A stretch of DNA of 64,000 nucleotides from Methylobacterium sp. E-045 (GCF_022829685.1 NZ_JAKSYE010000027.1:39359-103358); one strand, 5' to 3'; positions 1-11,354 are shown, numbered from the stretch's first letter. Notes: generated by a model not told the origin, from the letters alone. Program-made: numbers and translations.

Positions 1-730
1 CGGCGGTGGGCGCTTCCACGTGGGCGTCGGGCAGCCAGGTATGGACCGGCCACATCGGCATCTTCACCGCGAAGGAGGCGAAGAAGGCGAGCCACAGCCA
101 GTATTGTAGGCCGACGGGGAAGCGGGTGTGGAGCAGGGTTGGGATGTCGGTGGTGCCGGCATGCCAGTACATCGCCATGACGGCCAGCAGCATCAGCACC
201 GAGCCGAGCAGGGTGTAGAGGAAGAACTTGAAGCTCGCGTAGATCCGGCGCTTGCCGCCCCAGATACCGATGATGAGGAACATCGGAATCAGGCCGGCCT
301 CGAAGAACAGGTAGAACAACACCAGGTCGAGGGCCTGGAACACGCCGATCATCGTCGTCTCGAGGACGAGGAAGGCGACGAAATACTCCTTCACCCGGGT
401 GTTCACCGAGAGCCACGACGCCCCGATGCAGAACGGCATCAGGAACGTGGTGAGAAGGATCAGCGGCATCGAGAAACCGTCGACGCCGAGCTTGAACTTG
501 ATCGTCTCCGCGAGCCAGCCATGGGTCTCCACGAGCTGGAAGCTCGACGTCGACGGATCGAACCGGCCCCAGGCCACGAGGCTGAGGAGGAAGGTGACGA
601 TGGTGGTCGCGAGCGCGGCCCAGCGGGCGTTGCGCTTCACGCTCTCGGATTCATCGCCGAGGGTCAGGATGAAGGCCGCGCCGCAGAGCGGCACGATCAG
701 CAGGCCTGAGAGAATGCCGAGGCCGAACAT
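1..730 (-). CDS. nuoM: NADH-quinone oxidoreductase subunit M, N-terminal part (cut by window edge)
   Basis: Proton-pumping antiporter-like membrane subunit of respiratory Complex I. Reading leftwards from an ATG at 730 the frame is open to the window edge (about 243 codons). It begins [15 protein letters not shown] and includes [20 protein letters not shown] and, near the edge, [16 protein letters not shown], the conserved proton-channel helix region of NuoL/M/N proteins. Several hydrophobic helices are visible. It lies 47 bp downstream of nuoL in the same operon. A full NuoM is about 500 residues, so roughly half is missing because of the edge, not because the gene is broken. Confidence 0.95.
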   Translation of the reverse strand, partial: MFGLGILSGLLIVPLCGAAFILTLGDESESVKRNARWAALATTIVTFLLSLVAWGRFDPSTSSFQLVETHGWLAETIKFKLGVDGFSMPLILLTTFLMPFCIGASWLSVNTRVKEYFVAFLVLETTMIGVFQALDLVLFYLFFEAGLIPMFLIIGIWGGKRRIYASFKFFLYTLLGSVLMLLAVMAMYWHAGTTDIPTLLHTRFPVGLQYWLWLAFFASFAVKMPMWPVHTWLPDAHVEAPTA

Positions 731-777
731 CTAGCGGGCACTCCGATACGGGTTGGCGACCGTCATTGCGCGAGACA

Positions 778-2883
778 TCAGTGTCCGACCTTCGGCAGGC
801 CGGTGAGCATGTACCAGCTGATGATGGCGGCAACGCCGATGAGCATGACGAAGGCGTAGTGGTAGACGTAGCCGGTCTGGAGCCGAACCACGCCGCGGGT
901 GACGTCGAGCACGCGGGTGGCGATGCCATCCGGGCCGAGCCCGTCGATGACGCGCCCGTCGCCCTCCTTCCAGAGGAACTTGCCGAAGTTCTTGGCCGGC
1001 CGGACGAAGATCCGGTCGTAGAGCTCGTCGAAATACCACTTGTTGAGGAGGAACCGGTACAGGCTCGGCTGCTGCGCGGCGAGCTGGCCCGGCAGTTCAG
1101 GCCGGCGGATATACATCCAGAAGGCCAGGAGGAAGCCGATCACCAGCATGATGAAGGGCGAGTAGGCCACGAGCGCCGGCACCGAATGGATGTCGTGCAT
1201 GATGTGGTTGTCGGGGCCATGGCCGAGGGCATGCCCCCAGAACGTCTCCATGCCCTCACCGATGAAGCGGTTCTTGAAGATCAGGCCGGCGAAGAGCGCA
1301 CCGAAGGCGAGGATCGCCAGGGGTATCGTCATCACCAGCGGGCTCTCATGCGGCGTGTGCGCATGGTCGTGGTGCTCGATGGCGCTGTGCGAGGCCGGCT
1401 CGACGTCGTGGCCCTTGTCGTCATGGGCGACGCCCTCGTGGTGGCCCGGCGCGCCGTCCGCCTGGACGGCGGCGTGGCCATGCGCGGCGGCCGGTGCGGC
1501 ATGGTGGTCGTCGTGATGAGCCGCATCATGGCTGGCCCAGCGCGCCGGGCCCTCGAAGGTCATGAAGAACAGGCGCCAGGAATAGAACGAGGTCATCAGC
1601 GCGGCGATGACGGTGGCCAGGAAGGCGAGCGTGTGGCCCGGCCGCGTCGAGGCATAGGCCGCCTCGATGATCGCGTCCTTGGAGTAGTAGCCGGCGGTGA
1701 AGGGGAACCCGATCAGCGCCAGGGTGCCGATGGTCATCATCGCCGACGTGAAGGGGATGTAGCGGCGCAGAGCCCCCATGTTCCGCATGTCCTGCTCGTG
1801 GTGCATCGCGTGGATGACCGAGCCGGCGCCGAGGAACAGCAGCGCCTTGAAGAAGGCGTGGGTGAAGAGGTGGAACACGGCGGCCGAATAGGCGCCGACG
1901 CCGAGCGCCACGAACATGTAGCCGAGTTGCGAACAGGTCGAGTAGGCGATGACCCGCTTGATGTCGTTCTGCACCATGCCGATCGTGGCCGCGAAGAACG
2001 CCGTGATGCCGCCGATGACGGTGACGACGATGAGGGCGTTGGGGGCCACCTCGAACAGGGGCGACAGGCGGGCCACCATGAAGACGCCGGCGGTGACCAT
2101 GGTTGCCGCATGGATCAGGGCGGAGACCGGAGTCGGTCCCTCCATGGCGTCGGGAAGCCAGGTGTGGAGCAGGAACTGCGCCGACTTGCCCATGGCGCCC
2201 ATGAACAGGAGCAGGCACGCCAGGGTCATGGCGTTCCAGTCGTAGCCGAGGAAGTGGAACGTGGCGTCCTTGAACTCGGCGGCGCGCGGCAGGATGCCGT
2301 CGAAGGCCACGGAACCGAACAGGACGAAGACGAGGAAGATGCCGAGGGAGAAGCCGAAATCGCCGACACGATTGACGATGAAGGCCTTCATCGCCGCCGC
2401 GTTGGCCGAGGGCTTCTCGTACCAGAAGCCGATCAGCAGATAGGAGGCGAGGCCGACGCCCTCCCAGCCGAAGAACATCTGCACGAGGTTGTCGGCCGTC
2501 ACCAGCATCAGCATGGCGAAGGTGAACAGCGACAGGTAGGCGAAGAAGCGCGGCCGGTGCGGATCCTCCGCCATGTAGCCCACGGAGTAGAGGTGGACGA
2601 GGGTCGAGACCGTCGTCACCACCACCAGCATCACCACGGTGAGCGTGTCGATGCGGAAGGCCCAGTCGACGACGAGATCGCCGGCGGTAAACCAGGTCGC
2701 CACCTGAACGCGGGTGGCGTGGTCCGAGCCCGGCACCTCGAAGAAGGCACCCCAGGACAGGAGGGCGGAGAAGGCGAGGAAGCCGGTGGTGATGTACTCG
2801 CACACGCGGGGGCCGAGCTGGCGGCCGAACAGGCCGGCGAGCAGGGCGCCGATGAGCGGGAAGAAGACGATCGCGTGATACAT
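778..2883 (-). CDS. nuoL: NADH-quinone oxidoreductase subunit L
   Basis: Largest antiporter-like membrane subunit of Complex I (701 aa), expected to carry the long lateral helix and one proton channel. Diagnostic segments are [39 protein letters not shown] and [20 protein letters not shown] His/Ala-rich loop (about residues 460-515, many HHD and HDH motifs) precedes the C-terminal helices and is longer than in many homologues. The ATG start at 2883 gives the usual N-terminus [17 protein letters not shown]. It sits between nuoK (103 bp upstream) and nuoM (47 bp downstream) in the co-directional operon. Identity is secure; the histidine-rich loop looks like lineage variation. Confidence 0.97.
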   Translation of the reverse strand: MYHAIVFFPLIGALLAGLFGRQLGPRVCEYITTGFLAFSALLSWGAFFEVPGSDHATRVQVATWFTAGDLVVDWAFRIDTLTVVMLVVVTTVSTLVHLYSVGYMAEDPHRPRFFAYLSLFTFAMLMLVTADNLVQMFFGWEGVGLASYLLIGFWYEKPSANAAAMKAFIVNRVGDFGFSLGIFLVFVLFGSVAFDGILPRAAEFKDATFHFLGYDWNAMTLACLLLFMGAMGKSAQFLLHTWLPDAMEGPTPVSALIHAATMVTAGVFMVARLSPLFEVAPNALIVVTVIGGITAFFAATIGMVQNDIKRVIAYSTCSQLGYMFVALGVGAYSAAVFHLFTHAFFKALLFLGAGSVIHAMHHEQDMRNMGALRRYIPFTSAMMTIGTLALIGFPFTAGYYSKDAIIEAAYASTRPGHTLAFLATVIAALMTSFYSWRLFFMTFEGPARWASHDAAHHDDHHAAPAAAHGHAAVQADGAPGHHEGVAHDDKGHDVEPASHSAIEHHDHAHTPHESPLVMTIPLAILAFGALFAGLIFKNRFIGEGMETFWGHALGHGPDNHIMHDIHSVPALVAYSPFIMLVIGFLLAFWMYIRRPELPGQLAAQQPSLYRFLLNKWYFDELYDRIFVRPAKNFGKFLWKEGDGRVIDGLGPDGIATRVLDVTRGVVRLQTGYVYHYAFVMLIGVAAIISWYMLTGLPKVGH

Positions 2884-2986
2884 CGCTGGCTGGCCCGGCC
2901 TCCGGAAGCGCGCCGGACGACCGGCCTCGCTCCATTCTCGTCAATGGGATCGCGCGGGGTGCCGCGCGGCTCGGCTTGGGTGAAGA

Positions 2987-3292
2987 TCAGCCCTTCATCA
3001 TGTTCACGTCCTCCACCGCGATGGAGCCGCGGTTTCGGAAGAAGACGACGAGGATGGCGAGCCCGATGGCCGCCTCCGCCGCCGCCACCGTGAGCACGAA
3101 CAGGGCGAAGACCTGGCCGGTGATGTCGTTGAGATGGGTGGAGAACGCCACGAGGTTGATGTTCACCGCGAGCAGGATGAGCTCCACCGACATCAGGATG
3201 ACGATGATGTTCTTGCGGTTCACGAAGATGCCGAGCACGCCGAGCGTGAACAGGATCGCCGCCACCGTGAGGTAATGGCTCAAGCCGATCAT
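2987..3292 (-). CDS. nuoK: NADH-quinone oxidoreductase subunit K
   Basis: Small three-helix membrane subunit of Complex I (101 aa, the normal NuoK/ND4L length). It begins [18 protein letters not shown] and contains the conserved glutamate helix [20 protein letters not shown], where the Glu of MSVELIL is part of the proton path. C-terminal helix [17 protein letters not shown] carries the second conserved Glu. It lies 28 bp downstream of nuoJ and before nuoL, the standard order. Confidence 0.97.
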   Translation of the reverse strand: MIGLSHYLTVAAILFTLGVLGIFVNRKNIIVILMSVELILLAVNINLVAFSTHLNDITGQVFALFVLTVAAAEAAIGLAILVVFFRNRGSIAVEDVNMMKG

Positions 3293-3320
3293 GAGCGCTG
3301 ATCCTTATCTGGAGCCGACA

Positions 3321-3941
3321 TCAGACCTCGACACCCTGGCGCGAGGGCACCTTGCGGGTCTCCACCGCCATCTCCTGCGTCCGCGCGTTCTGCACGGAGA
3401 TGTTCTGGCGCTTCACGCCGGGCCGGTCGCGCAGGGTGAGGACGATGGCACCGATCATCGCCACCAGCAGGATGAGCCCGGCCAGCTGGAAGTAGAAGAC
3501 GTAGTCGGTGTAGAGCACGCGCCCGAGCATCTGGGTGTTGGTGACGCCCTCGACATTGGCGAGGGGGCCGAGCGGCGCCTGCATCATGCCGGGATCGATG
3601 GTCCAGGAGCCCACCACGAGCAGGAGCTCGATGAGGAAGATCGCGCCGATCAGCGCGCCGATCGGCAGATATTGCTGGAAGCCCTGACGCAGCTGCGCGA
3701 AATCCACGTCGAGCATCATCACGACGAAGAGGAACAGCACGGCGACGGCGCCGACATAGACCACCACGAGGATCATCGCGAGGAACTCGGCGCCCATCAG
3801 GACGAACAGGCCCGCCGCGTTGACGAAGGTCAGGATGAGGAAGAGCACCGACGCGACCGGATTGCGCGAGGTGATGACCATGAACGCGGACGCGATCGCG
3901 ATGCCGGCGAACAGGTAGAAGAAGGCTGCGGCTGCACTCAT
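3321..3941 (-). CDS. nuoJ: NADH-quinone oxidoreductase subunit J
   Basis: Membrane subunit of Complex I (206 aa) with five predicted hydrophobic helices. The conserved start region (FFYLFAGIAIASAFMVITSRNPVASVLF is summarised here by its SRNPVASVLF motif) and VYVGAVAVLFLFVVMMLD, containing the characteristic VGAVAVLFLFVVMML helix, identify NuoJ/ND6. Start ATG at 3941. It follows nuoI after about 120 bp, the longest spacer in this part of the operon, and precedes nuoK. Nothing is missing; length is typical. Confidence 0.96.
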   Translation of the reverse strand: MSAAAAFFYLFAGIAIASAFMVITSRNPVASVLFLILTFVNAAGLFVLMGAEFLAMILVVVYVGAVAVLFLFVVMMLDVDFAQLRQGFQQYLPIGALIGAIFLIELLLVVGSWTIDPGMMQAPLGPLANVEGVTNTQMLGRVLYTDYVFYFQLAGLILLVAMIGAIVLTLRDRPGVKRQNISVQNARTQEMAVETRKVPSRQGVEV

Positions 3942-4062
3942 GCGACTATGGAGATCAGCCGTCCCGAGGACGGCCCCTTCTGCCGAAATTCAAACCAGCC
4001 CGTGCAGGCCGCCCGTCTATAGAACCCACCCCTGCGGTGCACAACCGCCGGGGCTCCCCTCA

Positions 4063-4551
4063 TCACCGGTATGGCGCGTCCACCGTGATGTTGCGCGCGA
4101 TCTCGCGCTCCCAGCGGTCGCCGTTCAGGAGCAGCTTGTCCTTGTCGTAGAGAAGCTCTTCGCGGGTCTCCACGGAGAATTCGAGATTCGGCCCCTCGAC
4201 GATGGCATCGACCGGGCAGGCCTCCTGGCACATGCCGCAATAGATGCACTTCACCATGTCGATGTCGTAGCGCGTGGTGCGCCGCGTGCCGTCGTTGCGG
4301 CGCGGGCCGGCCTCGATGGTGATGGCCTGAGCCGGGCAGATCGCCTCGCACAGCTTGCAGGCGATGCACCGCTCTTCCCCGTTGGGATAGCGGCGCAGTG
4401 CATGCTCGCCGCGGAAGCGCGGCCCGCGATGCCCCATCTCGAAGGGGTAGTTGATCGTGGCCTTGGGCTTGAAGAAGTAGCGCATGGCGAGGGCGAACCC
4501 CGACACGAACTCCTTCAGCAGCAGACCCTTGGCGACCTGATCGAGCTTCAT
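4063..4551 (-). CDS. nuoI: NADH-quinone oxidoreductase subunit I (2x[4Fe-4S])
   Basis: Peripheral-arm ferredoxin-like subunit of Complex I (162 aa). Two complete tetracysteine cluster motifs are visible, [16 protein letters not shown] and [16 protein letters not shown], which bind the N6a and N6b [4Fe-4S] clusters leading electrons to NuoB. The N-terminus [15 protein letters not shown] is the usual amphipathic anchor of alphaproteobacterial and mitochondrial NuoI/TYKY. The start ATG at 4551 is 25 bp below the nuoH stop. All ligands are present. Confidence 0.97.
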   Translation of the reverse strand: MKLDQVAKGLLLKEFVSGFALAMRYFFKPKATINYPFEMGHRGPRFRGEHALRRYPNGEERCIACKLCEAICPAQAITIEAGPRRNDGTRRTTRYDIDMVKCIYCGMCQEACPVDAIVEGPNLEFSVETREELLYDKDKLLLNGDRWEREIARNITVDAPYR

Positions 4552-4576
4552 GGCGCGATCTCCCTTATGCGTTGCA

Positions 4577-5593
4577 TCATGCCCCCGGCGCGAGGCCGGT
4601 GAGCTTGAGGACGAAGGCGACGACGACGACCGAGACGAGGGAGAGCGGAAGGAACACCTTCCAGCCCAGCCGCATGAGCTGGTCGTAACGGTAGCGCGGC
4701 ACCATGGCCTTCACCATGGCGATCATGAAGAACAGGAAGCTCGCCTTGAGGGCGAACCAGATCAGCCCCGGCACCCAGGTGAAGGGCGCGAACGGGATCG
4801 GCGAGAGCCAGCCGCCGAGGAACAGCACCGTTCCGAGCGCGCACATGGTCATGATCGCCACGTACTCGCCGAGCATGAAGAGCAGGTACGGCGTCGAGGA
4901 ATACTCCACCATGTACCCCGCCACGAGCTCCGATTCGGCCTCCGGCAGATCGAAGGGCGGGCGGTTGGTCTCGGCGAGCGCCGAGATAAAGAACACTACG
5001 AACATCGGGAACAGCCAGAGCCAGTACCAGCCGAGGATGCCCAGCGAGGTATCCTGGGCCATGACGATACGCGAGAGGTTGAGCGAGCCGGCGCAGAGCA
5101 GGACGCAGATGATGACGAAGCCGAGGCTGACTTCGTAGGAGATCATCTGCGCGGCGGATCGCAGCGCGCCCAGGAACGCGTATTTCGAGTTCGAGGCCCA
5201 GCCGCCCATCAGCACGCCGTAGACGCCGAGGGACGAGATCGCGAAGATATAGGTGATGCCGACATTAAGGTCGGCGATGGCCCAGCCTTCCGCCAGCGGG
5301 ATCACCGCCCAACCCGCCAGGGCCAGGGTGGCGAAGACGAGGGGCGCCAGCAGGAACAGCACCTTGTTGGCGCCCGCCGGGATCACCGGCTCCTTCAACA
5401 CGAATTTCAGAAGATCGGCGAAGGATTGCAACAGGCCCCAGGGCCCGACCACATTGGGGCCGCGCCGCAGCTGCACCGCCGCCCAGATCTTGCGATCGGC
5501 CAGCAGCGCGTAGGCGATGAAGACGAGAAGCAGGGCCAGGAGCACGAAGCTCTTGAGCACCAGCAGCAGGACGGTGCCGACGATTTCCAGCAT
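4577..5593 (-). CDS. nuoH: NADH-quinone oxidoreductase subunit H
   Basis: Membrane subunit H/ND1 (338 aa) that joins the hydrophilic arm of Complex I to the membrane arm and forms part of the quinone chamber. Recognisable conserved loops are [39 protein letters not shown] and [19 protein letters not shown]; the Glu/Asp-rich loop [19 protein letters not shown] is diagnostic. About eight hydrophobic helices. ATG at 5593 lies 12 bp downstream of the nuoG stop, so translation is probably coupled. Confidence 0.97.
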   Translation of the reverse strand: MLEIVGTVLLLVLKSFVLLALLLVFIAYALLADRKIWAAVQLRRGPNVVGPWGLLQSFADLLKFVLKEPVIPAGANKVLFLLAPLVFATLALAGWAVIPLAEGWAIADLNVGITYIFAISSLGVYGVLMGGWASNSKYAFLGALRSAAQMISYEVSLGFVIICVLLCAGSLNLSRIVMAQDTSLGILGWYWLWLFPMFVVFFISALAETNRPPFDLPEAESELVAGYMVEYSSTPYLLFMLGEYVAIMTMCALGTVLFLGGWLSPIPFAPFTWVPGLIWFALKASFLFFMIAMVKAMVPRYRYDQLMRLGWKVFLPLSLVSVVVVAFVLKLTGLAPGA

Positions 5594-5605
5594 GGTCGGC
5601 AGCCC

Positions 5606-7687
5606 CTATTCCGCCGCTTCGAGGCCGCGCGTCCGCGCGAGGCTCGAACATTCGGCCAGCACGCGCGAGGCGCGGGCGATGGCGTTGGTGAGATAGAAGT
5701 CCGGCACCGCGGAGACGAAGGCCGAGCGGTTCGCCTCGCCGCCGAGGCCGGCCAGGGTCTCCACCGTGCCGGCGACGTCGCCCGGCGCCACCGCGTCGAG
5801 GGCGGCGAAATGCGGATACTCGGCATAGAGCGCACGCCGCAGGGCGCCGAGGGAATCGAAGGCCAGGCGCTTGCCGAGCACGTCCGAGAGTGCGCGCAGG
5901 ATCGCCCAATCCTCGCGGGCGTCCCCCGGCGGGAAGCCCGCGCGATTGGTGGTCTGCACCCGGCCCTCGAGATTGACGAAGGTGGCGTTCTTCTCGGTAT
6001 AGGCGGCCCCCGGCAGGATCACGTCGGCGCGGGTGGCGCCGCGGTCGCCGTGGGTGCCCTGGTAGATCACGAAGGCACCGGCACCGATCTCGACCTCGTC
6101 GGCACCGAGGTTGAACAGCACGTCAACCGCACCCGGCTCGACCATCGCGGCGACATCGAGCCCCCCCTCCCCCGGTACGAAACCGAGATCGAGGGCGCCG
6201 ACGCGGGCGGCGGCGGTCTGGAGCACGGCAAAACCGTTCCATTCCGGCGTGACCGCCCCGACATCCCTGGCGAGGGCCGCCGCCGCCGCCAGGATAGCGG
6301 TCCCGTCCGGCCGCGACAGTGCCCCGGTCCCGACGATGACGAGGGGGCGGCTCGCGCCCTTCAGCACCTCGGCGAAGCTGTGCCGGCCAGCGGCGATGTC
6401 GGCCAGGGTCTCGGGGCCGGCACCGAGATAGGTATGGGGATAGGTGAGGTCCACCGCCTCGCCGATGAGGCCCACCGCGAGCGGCGCCATGCGCCAGCGC
6501 TTGCGGATGCGCACGTTGAGGAGAGAGGCTTCGAGGCGCGGGTTGGTCCCGACCAGGAGGATCGCGTCCGCATCCTCGATCCCCGGGATGGTGGGGTTGA
6601 AGGTGTAGGCGGCCCGGCCCCAGGCGGGGTCGATCGCCTCGCCGGCCTGACGGCAATCGAGGTTGGTCACGCCGAGCGACCCCATCAGGGTCTTCAGGGC
6701 ATAGATTTCCTCCACCGCGGCGAGATCGCCGACGATGGCGCCGACGCGCTTCGGGTCGGCGGATGTCGTCTTCGCGGCGATGGCGGCGAAGGCCTCGCCC
6801 CAGGAGGCCGGACGCAGGCGGCCGTTCTCGCGCAGATACGGACGGTCGAGGCGCTGAGCGCGAAGGCCATCCACCGCGTGGCGGGTCTTGTCGGAGATCC
6901 ACTCCTCGTTGATGTCCTCGTTGACGCGCGGCTCGATCTGCATGACCTCCCGGCCACGGGCATCGACACGGATGGCGCAGCCGACCGCATCCATCACGTC
7001 GATGGATTCGGTCTTCGACAGCTCCCAGGGCCGCACCTCGTAGCTCTGCGGCTTGTGGACGAGGGCGCCCACGGGGCAGAGATCGGCGACGTTGCCCTGA
7101 AGCTCGGAGCCCATGGCGCTCTCGAGATAGCTCGTGATCTCCATGTCCTCGCCGCGCCCGATGGCGCCGAGATCCGGCACGCCGGCCACTTCCGCCAGGA
7201 AGCGGACGCAGCGGGTGCAGTGGATGCAGCGGTTCATGGCGGTCCGCACCAGCGGGCCGATATACTTCTCCTCGACGGCGCGCTTGTTCTCGCCGTAGCG
7301 GGTCGAGTCCACGCCGTAGGCCATGGCCTGATCCTGCAGGTCGCAATGGCCGCCCTGGTCGCAGATCGGGCAATCCAGCGGGTGGTTGATGAGGAGGAAC
7401 TCCATCACCCCCTCGCGGGCCTTCTTCGTGGTTCCCGACCGCGTGAGGATCTCCGGCGGCTCGCCATTGGGGCCGGGGCGACAATCCTTCACCGCGTAGG
7501 CACAGGAGGCGACGGGCTTCGGTGCGCCCTTCAGCTCCACCAGACACATGCGGCAATTGCCGGCGATGGACAGCCGCTCGTGAAAGCAGAAGCGCGGGAT
7601 CTCCGCGCCCGCGACTTCGCAGGCCTGCAGCAGGGTGTACTCGGCCGGGACATCGACCTCGGTGCCGTCGACGATGAGCTTGGTCAT
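5606..7687 (-). CDS. nuoG: NADH-quinone oxidoreductase subunit G
   Basis: Large iron-sulfur subunit (693 aa) of Complex I. The N-terminal ferredoxin domain shows the [2Fe-2S] cysteines (FCFHERLSIAGNCRMCLVE), followed by the His/Cys-ligated cluster region (CDLQDQAMAYG) and CIHCTRCVRFLAEVAG for a [4Fe-4S] cluster; the rest is molybdopterin-oxidoreductase-like without an obvious active site. Length and architecture match the mitochondrial 75-kDa type instead of the longer E. coli type. Start ATG at 7687 gives MTKLIVDGTEVDVPAEYTL. It follows nuoF by about 43 bp. Confidence 0.97.
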   Translation of the reverse strand: MTKLIVDGTEVDVPAEYTLLQACEVAGAEIPRFCFHERLSIAGNCRMCLVELKGAPKPVASCAYAVKDCRPGPNGEPPEILTRSGTTKKAREGVMEFLLINHPLDCPICDQGGHCDLQDQAMAYGVDSTRYGENKRAVEEKYIGPLVRTAMNRCIHCTRCVRFLAEVAGVPDLGAIGRGEDMEITSYLESAMGSELQGNVADLCPVGALVHKPQSYEVRPWELSKTESIDVMDAVGCAIRVDARGREVMQIEPRVNEDINEEWISDKTRHAVDGLRAQRLDRPYLRENGRLRPASWGEAFAAIAAKTTSADPKRVGAIVGDLAAVEEIYALKTLMGSLGVTNLDCRQAGEAIDPAWGRAAYTFNPTIPGIEDADAILLVGTNPRLEASLLNVRIRKRWRMAPLAVGLIGEAVDLTYPHTYLGAGPETLADIAAGRHSFAEVLKGASRPLVIVGTGALSRPDGTAILAAAAALARDVGAVTPEWNGFAVLQTAAARVGALDLGFVPGEGGLDVAAMVEPGAVDVLFNLGADEVEIGAGAFVIYQGTHGDRGATRADVILPGAAYTEKNATFVNLEGRVQTTNRAGFPPGDAREDWAILRALSDVLGKRLAFDSLGALRRALYAEYPHFAALDAVAPGDVAGTVETLAGLGGEANRSAFVSAVPDFYLTNAIARASRVLAECSSLARTRGLEAAE

Positions 7688-7730
7688 GCGTGCTTCTCGG
7701 TGTCGAATTTCGGTCCGAAAGACATGGCGA

Positions 7731-9032
7731 TCACTCCGCCGCGATCCGCACAGGGTCGCTGTGCGGGTTGGCGCTGTAGCGGTCGATGCGCTTCTCGATC
7801 TCGGGGCGGAAGTGGCGGATGAGGCCCTGGATCGGCCAGGCCGCCGCGTCGCCCAGCGCGCAGATCGTGTGGCCCTCGATCTGCTTCGTCACGTCGAGGA
7901 GCATGTCGATCTCGCGGCGTTGGGCGCGGCCCTCCGCCATCCGCAGCATCACGCGCCACATCCAGCCGGTGCCCTCGCGGCACGGGGTACACTGGCCGCA
8001 GGACTCGTGCTTGTAGAAATAGGCGATGCGGGCGATGGCGGCGACGATGTCGGTGGAGCGGTCGAGGACGATCACCGCCGCCGTGCCGAGGCCGGAGCCG
8101 AGGCCGCGCAGGGTGTCGAAATCCATCTTGGCGTCGATGATCTGCTCGGCCGGCACCAGGGGCACCGAGGAGCCGCCGGGGATCGAGCAGAGCAGGTTGT
8201 CCCAGCCGCCGCGCATGCCGCCGCAATGCTTGTCGATGAGCTCGCGGAAGGTGATGCCGAGCTCTTCCTCGACGTTGCAGGGCTTGTTCACGTGGCCCGA
8301 CACGCAGAACAGCTTGGTGCCGGTGTTGTTCTTGCCGCCGAGACCGGCGAACCAGGCTCCGCCCCGGCGCAGGATGGTGCCCGCCACGGCGATGGACTCG
8401 ACGTTGTTCACCGTCGTCGGGCAACCGTAGAGGCCCATATTGGCCGGGAAAGGCGGCTTCAGGCGCGGCATCCCCTTCTTGCCTTCGAGGCTCTCGAGGA
8501 GGGCCGTCTCCTCGCCGCAGATATAGGCGCCGGCGCCGTGATGGACGTAGATGTCGAACGGGTAGCCGTGGACATTGTCCTTGCCCACGAGGCGGGCCGC
8601 ATAGGCCTCGTCCACCGCCTTCTGCAGGGCGTGCTTTTCGGCGACGTACTCGCCGCGGATGTAGATGTAGCAGGCATGGGCGGCCATCGAGAACGAGGCC
8701 AGCATGCAGCCCTCGATCAGGAGATGCGGATCGTGCCGCATGATCTCCCGGTCCTTGCAGGTGCCCGGCTCCGATTCGTCGGCATTGACGACGAGGTAGT
8801 GCGGACGCCCATCCGACTTCTTGGGCATGAACGACCATTTCAGGCCGGTGGGGAAGCCGGCGCCGCCGCGACCGCGCAGGCCGGACGCCTTCATCTCGTC
8901 GATGATCCAGTCGCGGCCCATTTCCAACAGGAACTTGGTGCCGTCCCATGCGCCACGCTTCCTGGCCTCTTCGAGACCGGGGGAATGCAGGCCGTACAGA
9001 TTGGTGAAGATGCGATCCTGATCGGAGAGCAT
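7731..9032 (-). CDS. nuoF: NADH-quinone oxidoreductase subunit F (FMN, NADH-binding)
   Basis: Catalytic subunit that oxidises NADH with FMN and passes electrons to the iron-sulfur chain (433 aa with the chosen start). Visible motifs: [16 protein letters not shown] (about residues 51-66, FMN/NADH site), [19 protein letters not shown], and cluster N3 ligands in [13 protein letters not shown] (C345, C348, C351) with C391 in CALGDAAAW. The frame is open further upstream, but the ATG at 9032 giving [14 protein letters not shown] is preferred: it follows the nuoE stop by 1 bp and matches the family N-terminus. Confidence 0.97.
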   Translation of the reverse strand: MLSDQDRIFTNLYGLHSPGLEEARKRGAWDGTKFLLEMGRDWIIDEMKASGLRGRGGAGFPTGLKWSFMPKKSDGRPHYLVVNADESEPGTCKDREIMRHDPHLLIEGCMLASFSMAAHACYIYIRGEYVAEKHALQKAVDEAYAARLVGKDNVHGYPFDIYVHHGAGAYICGEETALLESLEGKKGMPRLKPPFPANMGLYGCPTTVNNVESIAVAGTILRRGGAWFAGLGGKNNTGTKLFCVSGHVNKPCNVEEELGITFRELIDKHCGGMRGGWDNLLCSIPGGSSVPLVPAEQIIDAKMDFDTLRGLGSGLGTAAVIVLDRSTDIVAAIARIAYFYKHESCGQCTPCREGTGWMWRVMLRMAEGRAQRREIDMLLDVTKQIEGHTICALGDAAAWPIQGLIRHFRPEIEKRIDRYSANPHSDPVRIAAE

Positions 9033-9033
9033 G

Positions 9034-10125
9034 TCAGTTCCCCTCCGTCTTCGGAGCGCCGGCCGCGGGAGTCGACGGCTTCCGCTCGTCGGCCGCTGGC
9101 GACGTCGCGTCGTCCGGCCCCAGATCGTCACTGGCACCGGAGGCGAGGGGCTGCGGCGGCGGCTCGTCCCGGGGCAGATCCGATTGCGTTCCCGCCTCGG
9201 CACCGGCGGCTTCGGCGCGCGCCACCGTCACGCCGGCATCGGCCGTGGGGTGACCCGGCTGTGCCTTAGAATCCTTTGCATCCGCAGCATCCGACTTGTC
9301 GCCGTCCTTGACCGGCTCTTCGCCTCCGGCCGAGCGCTGGGCGGGGCCGTCCGAGGCGGACGAGGCGGCGGCGCGTCCGGCATCGGGCTTGGCGGGCTTC
9401 GGATCGGTGGCGGCGCGCTGCTCCGAGGACGCCGCCTCGGATTTGCCCTCTGCCGTGGTGTCGTCGGCCGCATGCTCCTCGAACCGCTTGCGCCAGGCGC
9501 CGACGCGGGAACCGTCGAACAGGGTCGTATCGGTGAGGGTGTCGGCGCCGCCCTTCGGCTCGGACGAGGTCCGGCCCACCTGCGAGCCGACCTTGACCGG
9601 ACGGCCGGCGGCTAGGTCGTCCATCAACGCGCCGAGGAGATCCGGGGTCAGGTCCTCGTAGTAATCCTGATTGATCTGCGCCATCGGCGCGTTGCAGCAG
9701 GCACCGAGACACTCGACTTCGAGCCAGGAGAAGTTGCCGTCGGCGCTCACATGGCCGGGCGCGCCGAGACGCTCGTGGAGATAGTCCTTCAGCTCGCGCG
9801 CACCGCAGGAATCGCACGGCACCGTGCCGCAGAGCTGGATCCAGAACCGGCCCACCGGCTCGAGGGCGAACATCGTGTAGAACGTCGCCACTTCGAGCAC
9901 GCGGATGTGCGGCATGCCGAGTTCGGCGGCCACCGCCTCGATGGCCGCGCGCGGCAGCCAGCCGCCATTCTGCTCCTGCGCCTTCCACAGGAGCGGGATC
10001 ACGGCGGAGGCCTGACGCCCTTCCGGGTATTTATCGATCTGCCCTTTGGCCCAATCGGCGTTCTCGGGCGAGAAGGCGAAGGAGGCCGGCTGCTCGGAAG
10101 CGGGGGCGAGTCTGCGGTTGGCCAT
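9034..10125 (-). CDS. nuoE: NADH-quinone oxidoreductase subunit E with long disordered tail
   Basis: Thioredoxin-like [2Fe-2S] (N1a) subunit of Complex I. Ligands are C99 and C104 ([11 protein letters not shown]) and C139 and C143 ([10 protein letters not shown]). With the ATG at 10125 ([13 protein letters not shown]) the protein has 363 aa; the folded domain ends around residue 215 and about 145 residues of Ala/Pro/Asp/Glu/Lys-rich low-complexity sequence follow. E. coli NuoE has only about 166 aa; extended C-termini are known in Rhizobiales. The nuoF ATG follows the stop by 1 bp, suggesting coupling. Upstream in-frame codons overlap nuoD and were rejected as start. Confidence 0.95.
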   Translation of the reverse strand: MANRRLAPASEQPASFAFSPENADWAKGQIDKYPEGRQASAVIPLLWKAQEQNGGWLPRAAIEAVAAELGMPHIRVLEVATFYTMFALEPVGRFWIQLCGTVPCDSCGARELKDYLHERLGAPGHVSADGNFSWLEVECLGACCNAPMAQINQDYYEDLTPDLLGALMDDLAAGRPVKVGSQVGRTSSEPKGGADTLTDTTLFDGSRVGAWRKRFEEHAADDTTAEGKSEAASSEQRAATDPKPAKPDAGRAAASSASDGPAQRSAGGEEPVKDGDKSDAADAKDSKAQPGHPTADAGVTVARAEAAGAEAGTQSDLPRDEPPPQPLASGASDDLGPDDATSPAADERKPSTPAAGAPKTEGN

Positions 10126-10147
10126 CAGTACGAAACCTCGAATACCG

Positions 10148-11338
10148 TCACCGGTCCACCTCGCCGAACACGATGTCGAGCGTGCCGAGCACGCAGGACA
10201 CGTCGGCCAGCATGTGGCCACGGCACATCCAGTCCATGGCCTGGAGATGGGCGAAACCCGGAGCGCGGATCTTGCAGCGGTAGGGCTTGTTGGTGCCGTC
10301 GGCGACGAGATAGACGCCGAACTCGCCCTTGGGCGCCTCGACCGCGGCGTAGACCTCGCCGGCCGGCACGTGGAAGCCTTCGGTGTAGAGCTTGAAGTGG
10401 TGGATCAGCGCTTCCATCGAGCGCTTCATCTCCCGGCGCGGCGGCGGCGCGAACTTGCCGTCGGTGGCCGCGATCGGCCCCTGTCCGGCGGGCTCCCGCA
10501 GCTTCACGCAGCATTGCCGCATGATCTTGGCCGATTCCCGCATCTCTTCCATGCGGATGACCTGGCGGTCGTAGGTGTCCCCGTTACGGCCCACGGGGAC
10601 GTCGAACTCCATTTCCTCGTAGCATTCGTAGGGCTGCGACTTGCGCAGGTCCCACGGGATGCCGGATCCGCGCACCATCACGCCGGAGAAGCCCCAGGCC
10701 ATGGCCTCGTCCACGGTGACGATGCCGATGTCGACGTTGCGCTGCTTGAAGATGCGGTTACCCATGACGAGGTTGTCGAGGTCGTCCACCACCTGCAGGA
10801 ACGGATCGATGAAGGCCTCGATGTCGTCGATCAGGGCAGGCGGCAGGTCCTGGTGAACGCCGCCGGGCCGGAAGTAATTGGCGTGAAGGCGAGCACCCGA
10901 CGCGCGCTCGTAGAAGATCATCAGCTTCTCACGCTCCTCGAAGCCCCAGAGCGGCGGTGTCAGCGCGCCCACATCCATGGCCTGCGTGGTGACGTTGAGG
11001 AGGTGGGAGAGGATGCGGCCGATCTCGCAGAACAGCACGCGGATGAGCTGGGCCCGACGCGGCACCTGCAATCCCAGCAGCTTCTCGATGCCGAGGCAGA
11101 AGGCATGCTCCTGGTTCATCGGCGACACGTAATCGAGCCGGTCGAAATAGGGCGTGGCCTGGAGGTAGGTCTTGTGCTCGATCAGCTTTTCGGTGCCGCG
11201 ATGGAGCAGGCCGATATGCGGATCGACCCGCTCGACGATCTCGCCATCGAGCTCCAGCACGAGGCGCAGCACACCGTGCGCCGCCGGGTGCTGCGGGCCG
11301 AAATTGATCGCGAAGTTGCGGATGTTGTGCTCGGTCAT
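10148..11338 (-). CDS. nuoD: NADH-quinone oxidoreductase subunit D
   Basis: The 49-kDa-type subunit (396 aa) that forms the quinone-binding site with NuoB. Motifs: [21 protein letters not shown] near the N-terminus (the quinone-site His of QHPAAHG; given in part), [19 protein letters not shown], and the C-terminal [19 protein letters not shown]. It evolved from a NiFe hydrogenase large subunit, and the hydrogenase Ni ligands are absent as expected. Separate from nuoC, unlike the fused nuoCD of E. coli. ATG at 11338 is 16 bp after nuoC. Confidence 0.97.
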   Translation of the reverse strand: MTEHNIRNFAINFGPQHPAAHGVLRLVLELDGEIVERVDPHIGLLHRGTEKLIEHKTYLQATPYFDRLDYVSPMNQEHAFCLGIEKLLGLQVPRRAQLIRVLFCEIGRILSHLLNVTTQAMDVGALTPPLWGFEEREKLMIFYERASGARLHANYFRPGGVHQDLPPALIDDIEAFIDPFLQVVDDLDNLVMGNRIFKQRNVDIGIVTVDEAMAWGFSGVMVRGSGIPWDLRKSQPYECYEEMEFDVPVGRNGDTYDRQVIRMEEMRESAKIMRQCCVKLREPAGQGPIAATDGKFAPPPRREMKRSMEALIHHFKLYTEGFHVPAGEVYAAVEAPKGEFGVYLVADGTNKPYRCKIRAPGFAHLQAMDWMCRGHMLADVSCVLGTLDIVFGEVDR

Positions 11339-11354
11339 GGCCTCGCTCCGCCGT

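Noticed and set aside
766..3093. 775-codon open frame on the plus strand over nuoL/nuoK
   Set aside because: It is antisense to nuoL; its translation is His/Arg/Asp/Gly-rich with no conserved motif and no ribosome site, a typical shadow in GC-rich DNA.
4550..7822. 1090-codon open frame on the plus strand over nuoG/nuoH
   Set aside because: Shadow frame of nuoG and nuoH; composition is Arg/Gly/Asp/His-rich and the opposite strand encodes clear Complex I subunits.
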